In this document: one piece after another, positions 50,021-59,800 of the stretch
How the letters are laid out: each line of letters starts with the position of its first letter
Numbering within the stretch: the stretch's first letter is position 1
From: Glycomyces albidus
GTDB taxonomy: Bacteria > Actinomycetota > Actinomycetes > Mycobacteriales > Micromonosporaceae
Direction: 5' to 3'
Assembly (NCBI RefSeq): GCF_009451885.1
Contig: NZ_WIAO01000026.1
Span: forward strand, 21,845 to 85,844
Length of the DNA: 64,000 nt
The notes under the pieces: model-generated
Told to the model about the DNA's origin: nothing
Database searches by the model: none
Seen by the model: only the letters and a program-made list of their open reading frames with translations
Translations under genes and position numbers: made by a program

Positions 50021-51060
50021 GGCGGCGGACGGCGGTGATCGCGGCCGGAACGGCCGCGGCGGCGGGACTGGCGGCGGCCGGGGCCCTGTACTGGTCCGGC
50101 GGCGACGAGCCGGCGGCGTCGGCGGACGCGCCGGGCGCGACCGCGACCGTGGAGCGGCAGGACCTGACCCGGTCGGAGGAGGTCGTCGGGACGCTCTCGT
50201 ACGGGGAGGCCGCCACGCTGAACGGTACGAAGCCGGGCGTCGTGACGTGGCTGCCCGAACCGGGGACGGTGATCGGGGCCGGCGACGCGGTCTACGACGT
50301 CGACAACGCGCCGGTGGTCGCGATGTCCGGGGACCTGCCGCTGTGGCGGACCCTGGCGCCCGGGGTCGAGGGACCCGATGTGGCGCAGCTCGAGTCGAAC
50401 CTGGTCGACCTGGGCTACGACGGGTTCACCGAGGACGACGCGTACACGGACGCGACCGCGGCGGCGGTCGAGGCGTGGCAGGACGACCTCGGGACCGAGG
50501 AGACCGGGACCGTGGCCGTGGGCGACGTCCTGTTCTCGCCGAACCCGGTCAGGGTCGCCGACCGGCTTGCGGCCGTGGGAGACCCGGCGAACGGGCCGGT
50601 CCTGGCGTACACCGCGGACGAGCGGCGCGTGACGGTGCAGCTCGAGATCGCCGACCAGGACCTGGTCGCGGTGGACCAGGCGGTCACGGTGACGCTGCCG
50701 GACGGGACGGCGGCCGCGGGCGCGGTGTCCGCGATCGGCCAGACGGTGACCGGGTCGCAGGAGGAGGGCGCGGAGGAGCCGGAGACCGTCGAGGTGACCG
50801 TGGCGGTCGAGGACCAGGCGGCCCTCGGCGGCCTGGTGTCGGCGCCGGTGACCGTGGAGCTGGTCGCCGAGACCCGCGAGGACGTGCTCACGGTGCCCGT
50901 CGAGGCGCTGCTGGCGCTGCGCGAGGGCGGGTACGGCGTCGAGGTCGTCGACGGCTCCTCGTCCGAACTGGTGCCGGTGGAGACCGGCGTGTTCGCCGAC
51001 GGCCGCGTGGAGGTCTCGGGCGACCTGGAGGCGGGCATGGCCGTGGCGGTGCCGTCGTGA
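50017..51060 (+). CDS. Exporter adaptor protein with peptidoglycan-binding domain
   Basis: Membrane-anchored periplasmic-adaptor-like protein (347 aa). It has an N-terminal signal anchor ([21 protein letters not shown]) and a lipoyl/beta-barrel region split around a peptidoglycan-binding domain (about 120-160, [17 protein letters not shown]). A membrane-proximal domain ends with [16 protein letters not shown]. The layout matches the HlyD/MacA-like partner of actinomycete MacB-type ABC transporters. Starts within the lipoprotein stop (4-base overlap). Confidence 0.88.
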   Translation: MRRRTAVIAAGTAAAAGLAAAGALYWSGGDEPAASADAPGATATVERQDLTRSEEVVGTLSYGEAATLNGTKPGVVTWLPEPGTVIGAGDAVYDVDNAPVVAMSGDLPLWRTLAPGVEGPDVAQLESNLVDLGYDGFTEDDAYTDATAAAVEAWQDDLGTEETGTVAVGDVLFSPNPVRVADRLAAVGDPANGPVLAYTADERRVTVQLEIADQDLVAVDQAVTVTLPDGTAAAGAVSAIGQTVTGSQEEGAEEPETVEVTVAVEDQAALGGLVSAPVTVELVAETREDVLTVPVEALLALREGGYGVEVVDGSSSELVPVETGVFADGRVEVSGDLEAGMAVAVPS

Positions 51061-51725
51061 GCGTCGTGGTGCTGGAGGAGGTTTCGAAGACCTACCCGGG
51101 CGTGAGAGCGCTGGACGGGGTCTCGCTGGAGATCGGCGAAGGCGAGCTCGTCGCGATCGTCGGCCCCTCGGGTTCGGGGAAGTCGACCCTGCTGAACCTG
51201 GCGGGCACGCTCGACCGGCCCACGTCCGGGACCGTGCGGGTCGCGGGCGAGGACGTCTCGGCGCTGTCGGACCGGCGGCTGTCGCGGCTGCGCGCCGCCG
51301 AGCTGGGCTTCGTGTTCCAGCAGTTCCATCTCGCCCACGGCGTGCCGGTCCTCGACAACGTCGCCGACGGACTCCTGTACCGGGGCGAGCCGCGGCCGAA
51401 GCGGCGCGAGGCCGCGGCGGCCGCACTGGACCGGGTGGGGCTGTCGCACCGGACCGGGCATCGCCCGCACGAGCTGTCCGGCGGGGAGCGCCAGCGCGTC
51501 GCGATCGCGCGGGCGATCGTCGGCGGGCCGCGGCTGCTGCTCGCGGACGAGCCGACGGGGAACCTCGACTCGGCCTCGGGCGCGACGGTGATGGGGCTGC
51601 TGCGGGACCTGCACGAGGGCGGGACCACGGTCGTGGTGATCACGCACGACCGGGACATCGCCGCGGGCCTGCCGCGGCGGATCGAGATGCGCGACGGACG
51701 GATGGTGCGGGATGCGCTGGACTGA
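51057..51725 (+). CDS. ABC transporter ATP-binding protein, MacB/LolD type
   Basis: ATPase of 222 aa with Walker [10 protein letters not shown] (near residue 39), signature LSGGERQR, Walker [14 protein letters not shown] and the H-loop VITHDRD. GTG start at 51057 overlaps the adaptor stop by 4 bases. Closest to LolD/MacB/FtsE-like ATPases that drive mechanotransmission rather than substrate import. Partners with the following FtsX-like permease. Confidence 0.95.
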   Translation: MSVVVLEEVSKTYPGVRALDGVSLEIGEGELVAIVGPSGSGKSTLLNLAGTLDRPTSGTVRVAGEDVSALSDRRLSRLRAAELGFVFQQFHLAHGVPVLDNVADGLLYRGEPRPKRREAAAAALDRVGLSHRTGHRPHELSGGERQRVAIARAIVGGPRLLLADEPTGNLDSASGATVMGLLRDLHEGGTTVVVITHDRDIAAGLPRRIEMRDGRMVRDALD

Positions 51726-52884
51726 CCTGTTGCGCGTCGGCGCCCACGGGCTGCGGTCCCGGCCGCTGCGGGTGACGTTGTCGGCCATCGGGATCGCGAT
51801 CGGGATCGCCGCGATGGTCGCGGTCGTGGGGATCTCGGCGTCGAGCTCGGCCGAACTGGACCGCAAACTCGACGAGCTGGGCACGAACCTGCTCACGGTC
51901 GCGCCCGGCCAGTCGCTGTTCGGCGGGGAGTCGCAGCTCCCGCTCGAGGCGGTCGCGATGATCGAGCGGATCGGGCCGGTCGAGTCGGCCGCGGCGACCG
52001 GGACGGTGGAGGACGCGAAGGTCTACCGGACCGACAGGATCCCCGAGAACGAGTCGGGCGGGATCGCGGTCAAGGCCGCCGAGGCCGACCTGCTCGGCGT
52101 CGTCGGCGCCGAGCTCGCCGCCGGGCAGTGGCTCGACGGGCCGGCCGGGGACTTCCCGGCGGCGGTCCTGGGCGCGGACGCGGCCGCGTCGCTCGGCGTG
52201 ACCGCCGGCCCCGAGGTGCAGATCTGGCTGGGCGGACAGTGGTTCGCGGTCGTCGGGGTGCTCGAACCGGTGGACCTCGCGCCCGAGCTGGACAACGCCG
52301 CGCTCGTCGGCTGGGACGCGGCCGAGACGTACCTGGGCTTCGACCTGCACGCCACGGAGGTCTACACGCGGGCCGCCGAGACGGCGGTGGCCGAGGTGCG
52401 ATCGGTGCTCGGGGCGACGGCGAATCCGGAGCACCCCGAGGAGGTCGAGGTCTCGCGGCCCTCGGACGCGCTGATCGCGGCCGAGGCGGCGGAGGCGTCG
52501 TTCACCGGCCTGCTCCTGGGGATCGGGGCGGTGGCGCTGCTGGTGGGCGGGGTCGGGGTGGCGAACACGATGGTCATCTCGGTCCTGGAGCGGCGCGGCG
52601 AGATCGGTCTGCGCCGGTCGCTCGGGGCGACCCGGGCCGACGTGCGCCGGCAGTTCCTGGCGGAGTCGCTGCTGCTGTCGCTGCTGGGCGGCGCGGGCGG
52701 GGTGGCGCTGGGTTCGCTGATCACCGCGTCGTACGCGGCCTGGCAGGGCTGGCCGCCGACCGTGCCGGCGTGGGCGCTGGGCGGCGGGGTCGCCGCGACC
52801 GCCCTGATCGGCGCGGTCGCCGGGCTCTACCCGGCGGTCAAGGCCGCGCGCCTGTCCCCCACCGAGGCGCTGACCGCGCCGTGA
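51712..52884 (+). CDS. ABC transporter permease, MacB/FtsX type
   Basis: Permease of 390 aa with the MacB topology: an N-terminal helix (about 20-42), an extracytoplasmic MacB_PCD domain (about 43-250), and three helices near the C-terminus with the FtsX block [26 protein letters not shown] and the closing [11 protein letters not shown] at 51712 overlaps the ATPase gene by 14 bp. With the lipoprotein, adaptor and ATPase it completes a tripartite export or envelope-stress machine, probably induced by the divergent two-component system. Confidence 0.94.
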   Translation: MRWTDLLRVGAHGLRSRPLRVTLSAIGIAIGIAAMVAVVGISASSSAELDRKLDELGTNLLTVAPGQSLFGGESQLPLEAVAMIERIGPVESAAATGTVEDAKVYRTDRIPENESGGIAVKAAEADLLGVVGAELAAGQWLDGPAGDFPAAVLGADAAASLGVTAGPEVQIWLGGQWFAVVGVLEPVDLAPELDNAALVGWDAAETYLGFDLHATEVYTRAAETAVAEVRSVLGATANPEHPEEVEVSRPSDALIAAEAAEASFTGLLLGIGAVALLVGGVGVANTMVISVLERRGEIGLRRSLGATRADVRRQFLAESLLLSLLGGAGGVALGSLITASYAAWQGWPPTVPAWALGGGVAATALIGAVAGLYPAVKAARLSPTEALTAP

Positions 52885-52887
52885 ACC

Positions 52888-52968
52888 GCAGGGCGGCCCC
52901 CGGCTGCGAGCCGGTCGGGCCGCCCTGCTATCTTGTAAGGGGAAGGCGCCGTTGGGCCCTTCTTTTTT
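52888..52968. terminator. Double terminator
   Basis: First a perfect 12-bp stem, GCAGGGCGGCCC (52888-52899) with 52917-52928. Then a weaker GAAGG/CCTTC stem (52942-52946 with 52958-52962) followed by six T (52963-52968). They end the exporter operon. Beyond them a 40-bp-period direct repeat (CCCGAGGCGTCGG at 52990 and 53030) precedes the convergent XRE stop. Confidence 0.75.
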
Positions 52969-53046
52969 GCGTCCGGGGCCGTTTCGGGTCCCGAGGCGTC
53001 GGGCCGTTCAGGGCCTGAGCCGTTCAGCGCCCGAGGCGTCGGCCGT

Positions 53047-53880
53047 TCAGGACCGGGCGGGCCCGAGGACCGCGAGCAGCTTGAGCTTCTCCTCGGCTTC
53101 GCTGCGCGGCTCGGCGGTGAGCACGAGCAGCGCCTGGGACTGGTCTTCGGTGTAGAGGACCTGGCAGTCGAGTTCGATCGGTCCGACCTCGGGGTGGACG
53201 AGCGTCTTGTGGTCGGCGAAGCGCTTGGCGACCTCGTGCCGGTCCCACAGCTCCGCGAACTCCTCGGACTGCTTCCGCAGTGCGGCGACGAGCTCGCCCG
53301 CCCGCGACTTCGGGCCCATGGCGCCGTAGGCGACCCGGATGGCCGAGACCAGGGCGCGGCCCTGCCGGTCGCGGTCGTCCGCAGGGTACTTCGCGCGCTC
53401 GCCGGGGCGGGTGAACCAGCGGTAGGCGTCGTACCGGTCCAGGCCGGTGTAGGACGAGCGGTCGCCGAACAGGGCGACGGCCAAGCGGTTCTGGACGAGC
53501 GCCTCGCCGAGGTTCGACAGGATCAGCGCCGGGGTGTCCTCGAGGCGGTCGAGGACCCGCAGGAGCGCGGGGGCCACGTGCCCGGAGTCCGACAGGCGCG
53601 CGGGCGCGTTGTGCCCGGCCATCTGGAACAGGTAGTCGCGCTCCTGGTCGGTCAGGCGCAGGGCGCGGGCCAGCGAGGCGAGCATCTGCACGCTCGGCTG
53701 CGGGCCGCGCTGCTGCTCCAGGCGGGTGTAGTAGTCCGTGGACATCGCCGCGAGCGAGGCGACCTCCTCGCGGCGCAGCCCCGGGGCGCGGCGGCGGGCC
53801 CCCTCGGGGAGCCCGACGTCGCCGGGCTGGAGGCGTTCGCGGCGGCGGCGGAGGAAGTCGGCGAGTGCGGTGCGGTCCAT
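53047..53880 (-). CDS. XRE-family regulator with MmyB-like ligand domain
   Basis: Protein of 277 aa: a Cro/C1-type HTH (about 8-75, LRREEVASLAAMSTDYYTRLEQQRG) followed by the MmyB-like domain (about 100-275) that binds fatty-acid-like ligands in related proteins. ATG at 53880 lies 6 nt after a -10-like GATACT with no ribosome site. Divergent from an SDR gene; regulators of this type commonly control the adjacent oxidoreductase. Confidence 0.92.
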   Translation of the reverse strand: MDRTALADFLRRRRERLQPGDVGLPEGARRRAPGLRREEVASLAAMSTDYYTRLEQQRGPQPSVQMLASLARALRLTDQERDYLFQMAGHNAPARLSDSGHVAPALLRVLDRLEDTPALILSNLGEALVQNRLAVALFGDRSSYTGLDRYDAYRWFTRPGERAKYPADDRDRQGRALVSAIRVAYGAMGPKSRAGELVAALRKQSEEFAELWDRHEVAKRFADHKTLVHPEVGPIELDCQVLYTEDQSQALLVLTAEPRSEAEEKLKLLAVLGPARS

Positions 53881-53886
53881 GCCCCA

Positions 53887-53946
53887 AGTATCGGCCCGCT
53901 CGGGCCCGCGAACCAGGGACCGCCGATCCCCCGACAAGCGGTCTCT
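53887..53946. promoter_or_regulatory. XRE/SDR divergent control region
   Basis: A minus-strand -10-like GATACT (53887-53892) precedes the XRE start. The inverted repeat AGGGACCGC-N14-GCGGTCTCT (53915-53923 with 53938-53946), 8 of 9 bases matching, lies between the two genes and is the best operator candidate. Confidence 0.5.
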
Positions 53947-53980
53947 GCACACCGCCGCCGGATTCGCCGAGACTCGGGGC

Positions 53981-54745
53981 ATGAACATTTCAGGGAACAC
54001 GATCTTCATCCCCGGCTCGACCAGCGGCATCGGCCTCGCGCTCGCCCTCGCCCTCCAGGCGAAGGGCAACCAGGTGATCGTCGGCGGACGCCGCACCGAC
54101 GCGCTGGACCGCATCGCCGCCGAGCACCCGGGCCTGGACACCGTCCGCATCGACACCGCCGACCCGGCGAGCATCGCGGCCGCCGCGAAGGAGGTGCTCG
54201 AGCGCCACCCGGAGCTGAACGTGCTCGTCACGATGGCCGGCATCATGCGCGCCGAGGACTGGCACCGGCCCGAGGGCTTCCTCGAGACCGCGGCCGAGAC
54301 GTTCGAGACGAACGTGCTCGGTCCGATCCGCCTCATCGGCGCGTTCATCGAGCACCTGCAGACCCGCCCGGACGCGACGATCATGACCGTCACCTCGGGC
54401 CTGGCGTTCACGCCGCTGCGCATCACGCCGTCGTACAACGCCTCGAAGGCCGCGATCCACATGCTCAGCGAGTCGATCCGGCTCCAGCTCGCCGACACGA
54501 CCGTCAAGGTCGTCGAGCTCCAGCCGCCGTCGGTGCAGACCGCGCTCATGCCCGGCCACGAGTCGGACCCGCACGCGATGCCGCTGGACGACTACGTCGC
54601 GGAGGCCGTGGGGCTCATCGAGTCGCAGCCGGACGCGACCGAGATCCAGGTCGAGCGCGTGAAGTTCCTGCGCTACGGCGAGGCCCGCGGCGACTACGAC
54701 CGGGTCGTGGCGGTGCTCAACGGGACCGAGCCGCTCAACACCTGA
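53981..54745 (+). CDS. Short-chain dehydrogenase/reductase (DltE-like)
   Basis: Classical SDR of 254 aa: NAD(P) loop PGSTSGIGLAL (near residue 11), NVLVTMAG, catalytic Ser in VTSGLAF, and Tyr-x-x-x-Lys as YNASK. Arg residues after the second strand (GGRRTDAL) favour NADPH. Its ATG is at 53981; the upstream open frame belongs to the opposite-strand regulator. The 3' end overlaps the convergent AraC gene by 52 bp. Substrate unknown. Confidence 0.9.
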   Translation: MNISGNTIFIPGSTSGIGLALALALQAKGNQVIVGGRRTDALDRIAAEHPGLDTVRIDTADPASIAAAAKEVLERHPELNVLVTMAGIMRAEDWHRPEGFLETAAETFETNVLGPIRLIGAFIEHLQTRPDATIMTVTSGLAFTPLRITPSYNASKAAIHMLSESIRLQLADTTVKVVELQPPSVQTALMPGHESDPHAMPLDDYVAEAVGLIESQPDATEIQVERVKFLRYGEARGDYDRVVAVLNGTEPLNT

Positions 54746-55677
54746 TCCGCGCCGGCGCCGCCTTCGTCGCGGAGGCGGCGCCGGTACTGCAGGGGCGACT
54801 CCCCGGTCTCGCGTTTGAACGCGGTGCTGAACGCGCTCTCGGAGCCGTAGCCGAGCTCGAACGCCAGCGCCCCGACGCGCACGTCGCCGTCGCGCAGCGC
54901 CCGCTGCGCGAGCAGGATCCGCCAGCGGTGGAGGTAGGTCAGGGGCGGGACGCCGGCGAGGGCCCGGAACCGCTCGGCGAACGAGGTCCGCGACATCGCC
55001 GCGGCGCGCGCGAGGGCTTCGAGCCCCCAGGACGTGCCGGGTTCGGCGTGCATGAGGCGCAGGGCCGGGCGCAGGCGCTCGTCGGTGAGGACGCGGAGCC
55101 AGCCCGGCGGCAGCTCTGCTTGGTCTACATAGGATCTGATGACTTCGAGGAGCAGGAGCTGGCCGTACTGGCGCAGCGCGAACGCCGATCCCATGCGGTC
55201 GGCGGCGCCCTCTTCGAAGAGGTGGGCGAGGAGCACCCGGACCGTCGGCGCGGCGGCGGCCGAGGCCCGCACGTGGGCCAGCGGCGGGAGCGCGCGCGCG
55301 AGCAGTTCGCGGCCGCCGTCGTTCAGGTCGACGCGGCCGCCGATGACGAGGTCGTCGGTGCCGAGTTCCACGGCGTCCTGGCGGTTGATCCCGAAGCCGA
55401 AGTCCGGTTCGACCTCGCGCCGGGGGCCGTCGCCTTCGCCGCCTTCGAGGCGCAGCCACGAGCGTCCGTTGAGGATGGCGACGTCGCCGGTCTCGAGGAC
55501 GATCGGGACGTCGATGCCGTCGGTGCGCAGCACGGCGCGGCCGGAGACCATCGCGATGAACTTCATGCGCTCGCCGATGTCGCCTCCGGAGCCCCAGGGC
55601 CCGCGGGCGGCGAACCCGCCCGAGACGACGCCGCGGACTTCGACCAGGTCGAAGACCTGCGAGAGATGATCAGCCAT
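54694..55677 (-). CDS. AraC-family regulator with cupin domain
   Basis: Regulator of 327 aa: an N-terminal cupin_6-type sensor domain (about 10-190) and a C-terminal AraC HTH pair (about 215-310, GLEALARAAAMSRTSFAERF and LAFELGYGSESAFSTAFKRETG). ATG at 55677 follows a promoter (TTGCAA, 17 bp, TAGAGT) whose -10 ends 6 nt before the start, hence leaderless. Divergent from an SDR gene, which is its likely target. Confidence 0.92.
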   Translation of the reverse strand: MADHLSQVFDLVEVRGVVSGGFAARGPWGSGGDIGERMKFIAMVSGRAVLRTDGIDVPIVLETGDVAILNGRSWLRLEGGEGDGPRREVEPDFGFGINRQDAVELGTDDLVIGGRVDLNDGGRELLARALPPLAHVRASAAAAPTVRVLLAHLFEEGAADRMGSAFALRQYGQLLLLEVIRSYVDQAELPPGWLRVLTDERLRPALRLMHAEPGTSWGLEALARAAAMSRTSFAERFRALAGVPPLTYLHRWRILLAQRALRDGDVRVGALAFELGYGSESAFSTAFKRETGESPLQYRRRLRDEGGAGADQVLSGSVPLSTATTRS

Positions 55678-55712
55678 GTCCGTACTCTAGAGCAAGAAAT
55701 ACGGACTTGCAA
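55678..55712. promoter_or_regulatory. AraC/SDR divergent promoter with inverted repeat
   Basis: Minus-strand -35 TTGCAA (55707-55712), 17 bp, -10 TAGAGT (55684-55689). The inverted repeat GTCCGTA-N15-TACGGAC (55678-55684 with 55700-55706) spans the spacer and -10, so a bound regulator would block its own promoter. TTGCAA is its own complement and could serve both directions. Confidence 0.65.
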
Positions 55713-55751
55713 TTATTCATAGTCCGGCCGACGGCGAGCAGACTGGTCCAC

Positions 55752-56783
55752 ATGACACAGCAACAGCACCCGATCGGCACCGGCTTCACCGCCGCCACCA
55801 CTGCGGACGAGATCCTCGCGGGGATCGACCTGACCGGCAGGCACGTCGTCATCACCGGCGGGCACCAGGGCATCGGCCTCGAGACCACCCGGGCCCTGAG
55901 CAAGGCGGGCGCGGCGGTCACCGTCGCCGCCCGCAACCCCGAGCGGGCGGCCGAGCGCCTGGCCGGGATCGACCGGGTCGAGACCTCTCGGCTCGACCTG
56001 CTCGACCCGGACTCGATCGACGCGTTCGCCGACCGGTACCTCGCCTCGGGCCGGCCCCTGCACGTCCTGATCAACAACGCGGGCATCATGGCCGGGCCGC
56101 TCGTGCGCGACGCGCGCGGCTACGAGTCGCAGTTCGCGACCAACCACCTCGGGCACTTCCAGTTGACGCTGGGCCTGCTGCCCGCATTGCGGGCCGCCGG
56201 CGGCGCCCGCGTCGTCAACCTGACCTCCGGCGGCCACCGGCTCTCCGACATCCGCTGGGACGACCCGCACTTCACCGATCAGGCAGACGGGTACGACGCG
56301 ATGGGGATGCTCGGGTACGGCCAGTCCAAGACCGCGAACGTCCTGTTCGCCGTCGAGCTCGACCGCCGCTGGTCCGCGGACGGCATCCGCGGCTTCGCGG
56401 TGCACCCGGGCATCGTCATGACCACGAACCTGGGCCCGTACCTCGCCGAGGGCGAGGAGCGGCAGCCCTGGCTCACGGACGAGGAGCTGCGGGCTATGGG
56501 CCTGGTCGACGAGTCCGGCGCGTTCGTCATCGACCCCGCGCGGGAGATGAAGACGCCGCAGCAGGGGGCGAGCACCAGTGTGTTCGCCGCCGCGAGCCCC
56601 CTCCTCGACGGGATCGGCGGGGTCTACCTCAAGGACAACGAGGTGTGCCCGCTCGACGAGGACCCGAAGCCGATGAGCTTCGGCACCGGGACCGACATCC
56701 GCTCCGACGTGGTGCCGCACGCGATCGACCCCGAGTCGGCGCGACGCCTGTGGGAGCTGAGCGAGGACCTGATCAAGCGGTAG
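55752..56783 (+). CDS. Short-chain dehydrogenase/reductase (retinol-dehydrogenase-like)
   Basis: SDR of 343 aa, longer than classical members: NAD(P) loop TGGHQGIGLET (near residue 35), NNAGIMAGP, catalytic Ser in NLTSGGHR and YGQSK as the YxxxK pair, plus an extended C-terminal region (about 225-343). ATG at 55752. Divergent from the cupin-AraC gene. The pattern resembles light-dependent protochlorophyllide- or retinol-type reductases that act on varied carbonyls; substrate unknown. Confidence 0.9.
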   Translation: MTQQQHPIGTGFTAATTADEILAGIDLTGRHVVITGGHQGIGLETTRALSKAGAAVTVAARNPERAAERLAGIDRVETSRLDLLDPDSIDAFADRYLASGRPLHVLINNAGIMAGPLVRDARGYESQFATNHLGHFQLTLGLLPALRAAGGARVVNLTSGGHRLSDIRWDDPHFTDQADGYDAMGMLGYGQSKTANVLFAVELDRRWSADGIRGFAVHPGIVMTTNLGPYLAEGEERQPWLTDEELRAMGLVDESGAFVIDPAREMKTPQQGASTSVFAAASPLLDGIGGVYLKDNEVCPLDEDPKPMSFGTGTDIRSDVVPHAIDPESARRLWELSEDLIKR

Positions 56784-56790
56784 CCGCCGC

Positions 56791-56820
56791 GGCCGGGCCC
56801 TCCCGCGGGAGGGCCCGGCC
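56791..56820. terminator. Perfect-palindrome bidirectional terminator
   Basis: A 30-base perfect palindrome (56791-56820; half-site GGCCGGGCCCTCCCG) between the convergent SDR and DUF4132 genes. Confidence 0.85.
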
Positions 56821-56826
56821 TTCGCG

Positions 56827-59800
56827 TCACCTCGCCGCTTCGACGGCCTTCGCCAGGGCGGTGAGGGCCTCTGAGGCCGCCACCGGGTCGCCGACGGCGA
56901 GACCGGCGGTGGCCTGCGCCCGGGTCCAGCCGGCCATGTGCGACTGGGAGATCACGACCTGCACGAGGTCCTGGTCCCCGCTGTCGTTGACGTCGCCCGC
57001 GTTGAGCCCCGGGCTGAGGTCGAGCACGAGGTATCCGGTGCCCGGCAGTTCGCACCACATGCCGTGGACGATCCCCGCGTCCAGCGCGCCGGCGCGGATC
57101 CAGCCCTGCTTCACCAGGCCGAGCAGGCTGCCGACGCTCACCGAGGCGCCTTCGAACCGGGTCAGGTGCCCGGTCGCGAGCTCCTCGTCGGTGAAGGCGT
57201 CGACCGGGCGGCCGAGCTGCGCGAACGGCTGCACGATCTCGTAGTCGGCGAAGATCTCGGACCATGCCGGGACGGACTCGCCGAGGTGCACCGGATGCGC
57301 GACGCGGATGGCCGCGGTCGCGGCGACGTCCAGCTCGTTCTCCTCCACGTCGGTGCGGGTCCGGTCCTCCGCGAGGCGGAACGCGACCGGTCCGGCGCCG
57401 TCGTCGGCAGTCCACACCAGACGGCGGGTGAGGTGCCATGTGAGCGGGTGGCGCACGAAGTACTCGTCGAACTCGGCCGGCGTCCACGACCGCCCGGTCA
57501 CCATGGCGCGCTCGAGGCGCTTGACCTGGTCCGCGGCGACCGTGCGGAGTTCCTTGCGCAGGTTCGCGAACCGCTTGTAGGCGGCCTCGGCCAGGAGTGC
57601 GTCGTCCTTCGCGGCGGGCTTCGGGAGGGACTTGCGCGGCTTGCCGTCGGCGTCGGTCACGAAGGGCTTGAGCTGCTCGTCGAAGCCGACCTTGAACTGC
57701 CTGGGCCCGTAGTCGAGGACGAGCGCCGACTCCTCGCGCAGCCCGAAGTCCGGCACCAGCCGGTCGGCAAGCTGCTCGGCGGAGAGGCCGAGGTTCGCCG
57801 CGATGGCGGTGATCTGCTCGCGGGCCTCCTCCTTGATCGCCGTGAACTTCGCCTTCTCGCCGATCCCCTGGATGGCCCGCAGGGCCGCCTCGGAGCCGAT
57901 CGCGCCGAGGACCCGGAGGCCCTTCACGGCCCGGTGGTGCTGGTTCTCGCCCGGCCAGCGGCCGATCAGCGGCGTCAGCTCCCGCACGACCTCGTCGTCG
58001 CCGAAGTGCATGAGCTGCGTGAGCGCCCACGACTCGTCCCACGGGGCGCCCGCCAGCAGCCACTGCTCGAACAGGGCGAGCGAGAAGCGGGTCAGCGAGG
58101 CGCGGTCGCAGGTCTCGGCGAGGACCGCGACGCCCGGGTAGTCGTAGTCGGGCGAGCCGAGTGCGAGCACCGTCGCGGCGGTCCTGACGGCCGCGTCGGG
58201 CAGGGCGCGTTCGCGGCCGGGCAGCAGGATCTGCGGGAGCGCGAACGCGGAGACCCACGCGCCGGGCTCGGGGACGGCGACGGCGGGAGTCAGCGGATCG
58301 ACGTCCGCAAGCGACTCCACGGCGGCGGCCGCCTCGGCGCCGTACTGGGCAGCGGCCTCGCGGACGACGTCGGCGCCCGCGCTCCCGGCGATGTACCGCA
58401 GGGCGGCCTCGGCGGCGGCCCGCGGCTTCTTGGTCTTGCCGAGGGCGTCGGGGACCAGGAGCGCGGCGGCGTCGGCGGCGTGCCGGTCGAGCCAGGCGAA
58501 CGCGAAGGCGCGCATGGTCTTGAGGCGGACGAGCGCGTCGGCGACCAGCCGGGCGGCGGTGAGGTTGGCGATCGGGAGCAGCACCGTCCGCATCGAGGCG
58601 TCCGCTCCGGCGGCGGTGGCGACCGCCTCGGCCGCGGCGGTGCCGTGGTTGGCGAGGATGCGTTTGAGCGCACCGGGCTTGGGGCTCCCGGCGGTGGGAC
58701 TCCAGTCGGGGAGGAGTTCGGCGGTGAGTTCGGGAGGGGCCATCGCCAGGATGTCCGGCTGGGCGTAGGGACCGGCCTCCGCGAAGTTCTTCGCCATCTC
58801 GACCCAGTTGCGGTGGCCGTACCATGAGACTTCGTACTCGGCCCACTCCTCGCGTTCGCCTGCGGCCCAGACGACCCGGTTGATCGGAAGCGGGGTGAGC
58901 CCTTTGAGCACGACCGGGGCGGCCTCGGCCGCCTGCGCCGCCCACGGCGGCGAGGCGAGGAGCGGCGGCAGTTCCTCGATCGGGGCCGCGGGGACGCGCT
59001 CGGCCCCGCCGGTGAGGTCCGCGATCGCGTCCTTGACGGCCCGCTCCTGGAGCGGCAGCGCCGCGCCGAGGATGATCGGGTCGCAGTACAGCAGGGTCGT
59101 CAACCGCCGCCGCATGGCGGCGTCGGCGCCTGCGGCGCGGGCCGCGATGAGGCGCAGGGCGCGCTGCGGGAAGCGTGCGGCGGCCTCCAGCGCGAAGCCC
59201 ATCGCGGGCGGGTCGTCGAGCCGGTCCAGGATCAGCTCGAAGGCGCCGTCCACGGGAACGGCCGCGAGCGCGCGGTACACGGTCTTCCACTGGTCGGTGC
59301 TGTTGTTGAGCTGGACGAGGCGTTCGAGGATCGGCATCGCCTCGGCGCCGAGCCGGTAGAGCAGGTCGGCGACCTCGTTGGTGTTGAACCAGTGGAGGAA
59401 CGGGGCGTTCGGGTCGAGGTCCTGGAGTTGAGACGCGGTGCCGACCACCCGCAGCAGGAGCGTGGAGGGTGCCGAATTCGGTTGCTGCGCACGGTGTTCG
59501 GCGCAGACCTCGTCGAGCCAGGCCGCTTCGTCGGGGACGAGGAGGCTGACGGCGAGGCGGCGCGGGGGGTCGGTGCGGCGCTGCGCGAGCGCGTCCACGA
59601 CCGCGGCGTACTCGGCGTCCGGGAGTGAGGCGAGGTGCGAGGCGATCGCCTCGAACTCGCTCGAGCGGTCGATGCGGCCCCACAGGTGGTCCTGGAGGGT
59701 CATGCGCTCCAGTTCGACGATCTCGCTGCCGTATGAGGGCGCGTCCGCTTTGAGGGTGAGGAACTCGGCGAGTGCGGTGGCGGCGAACGGCAGCCCGTGG

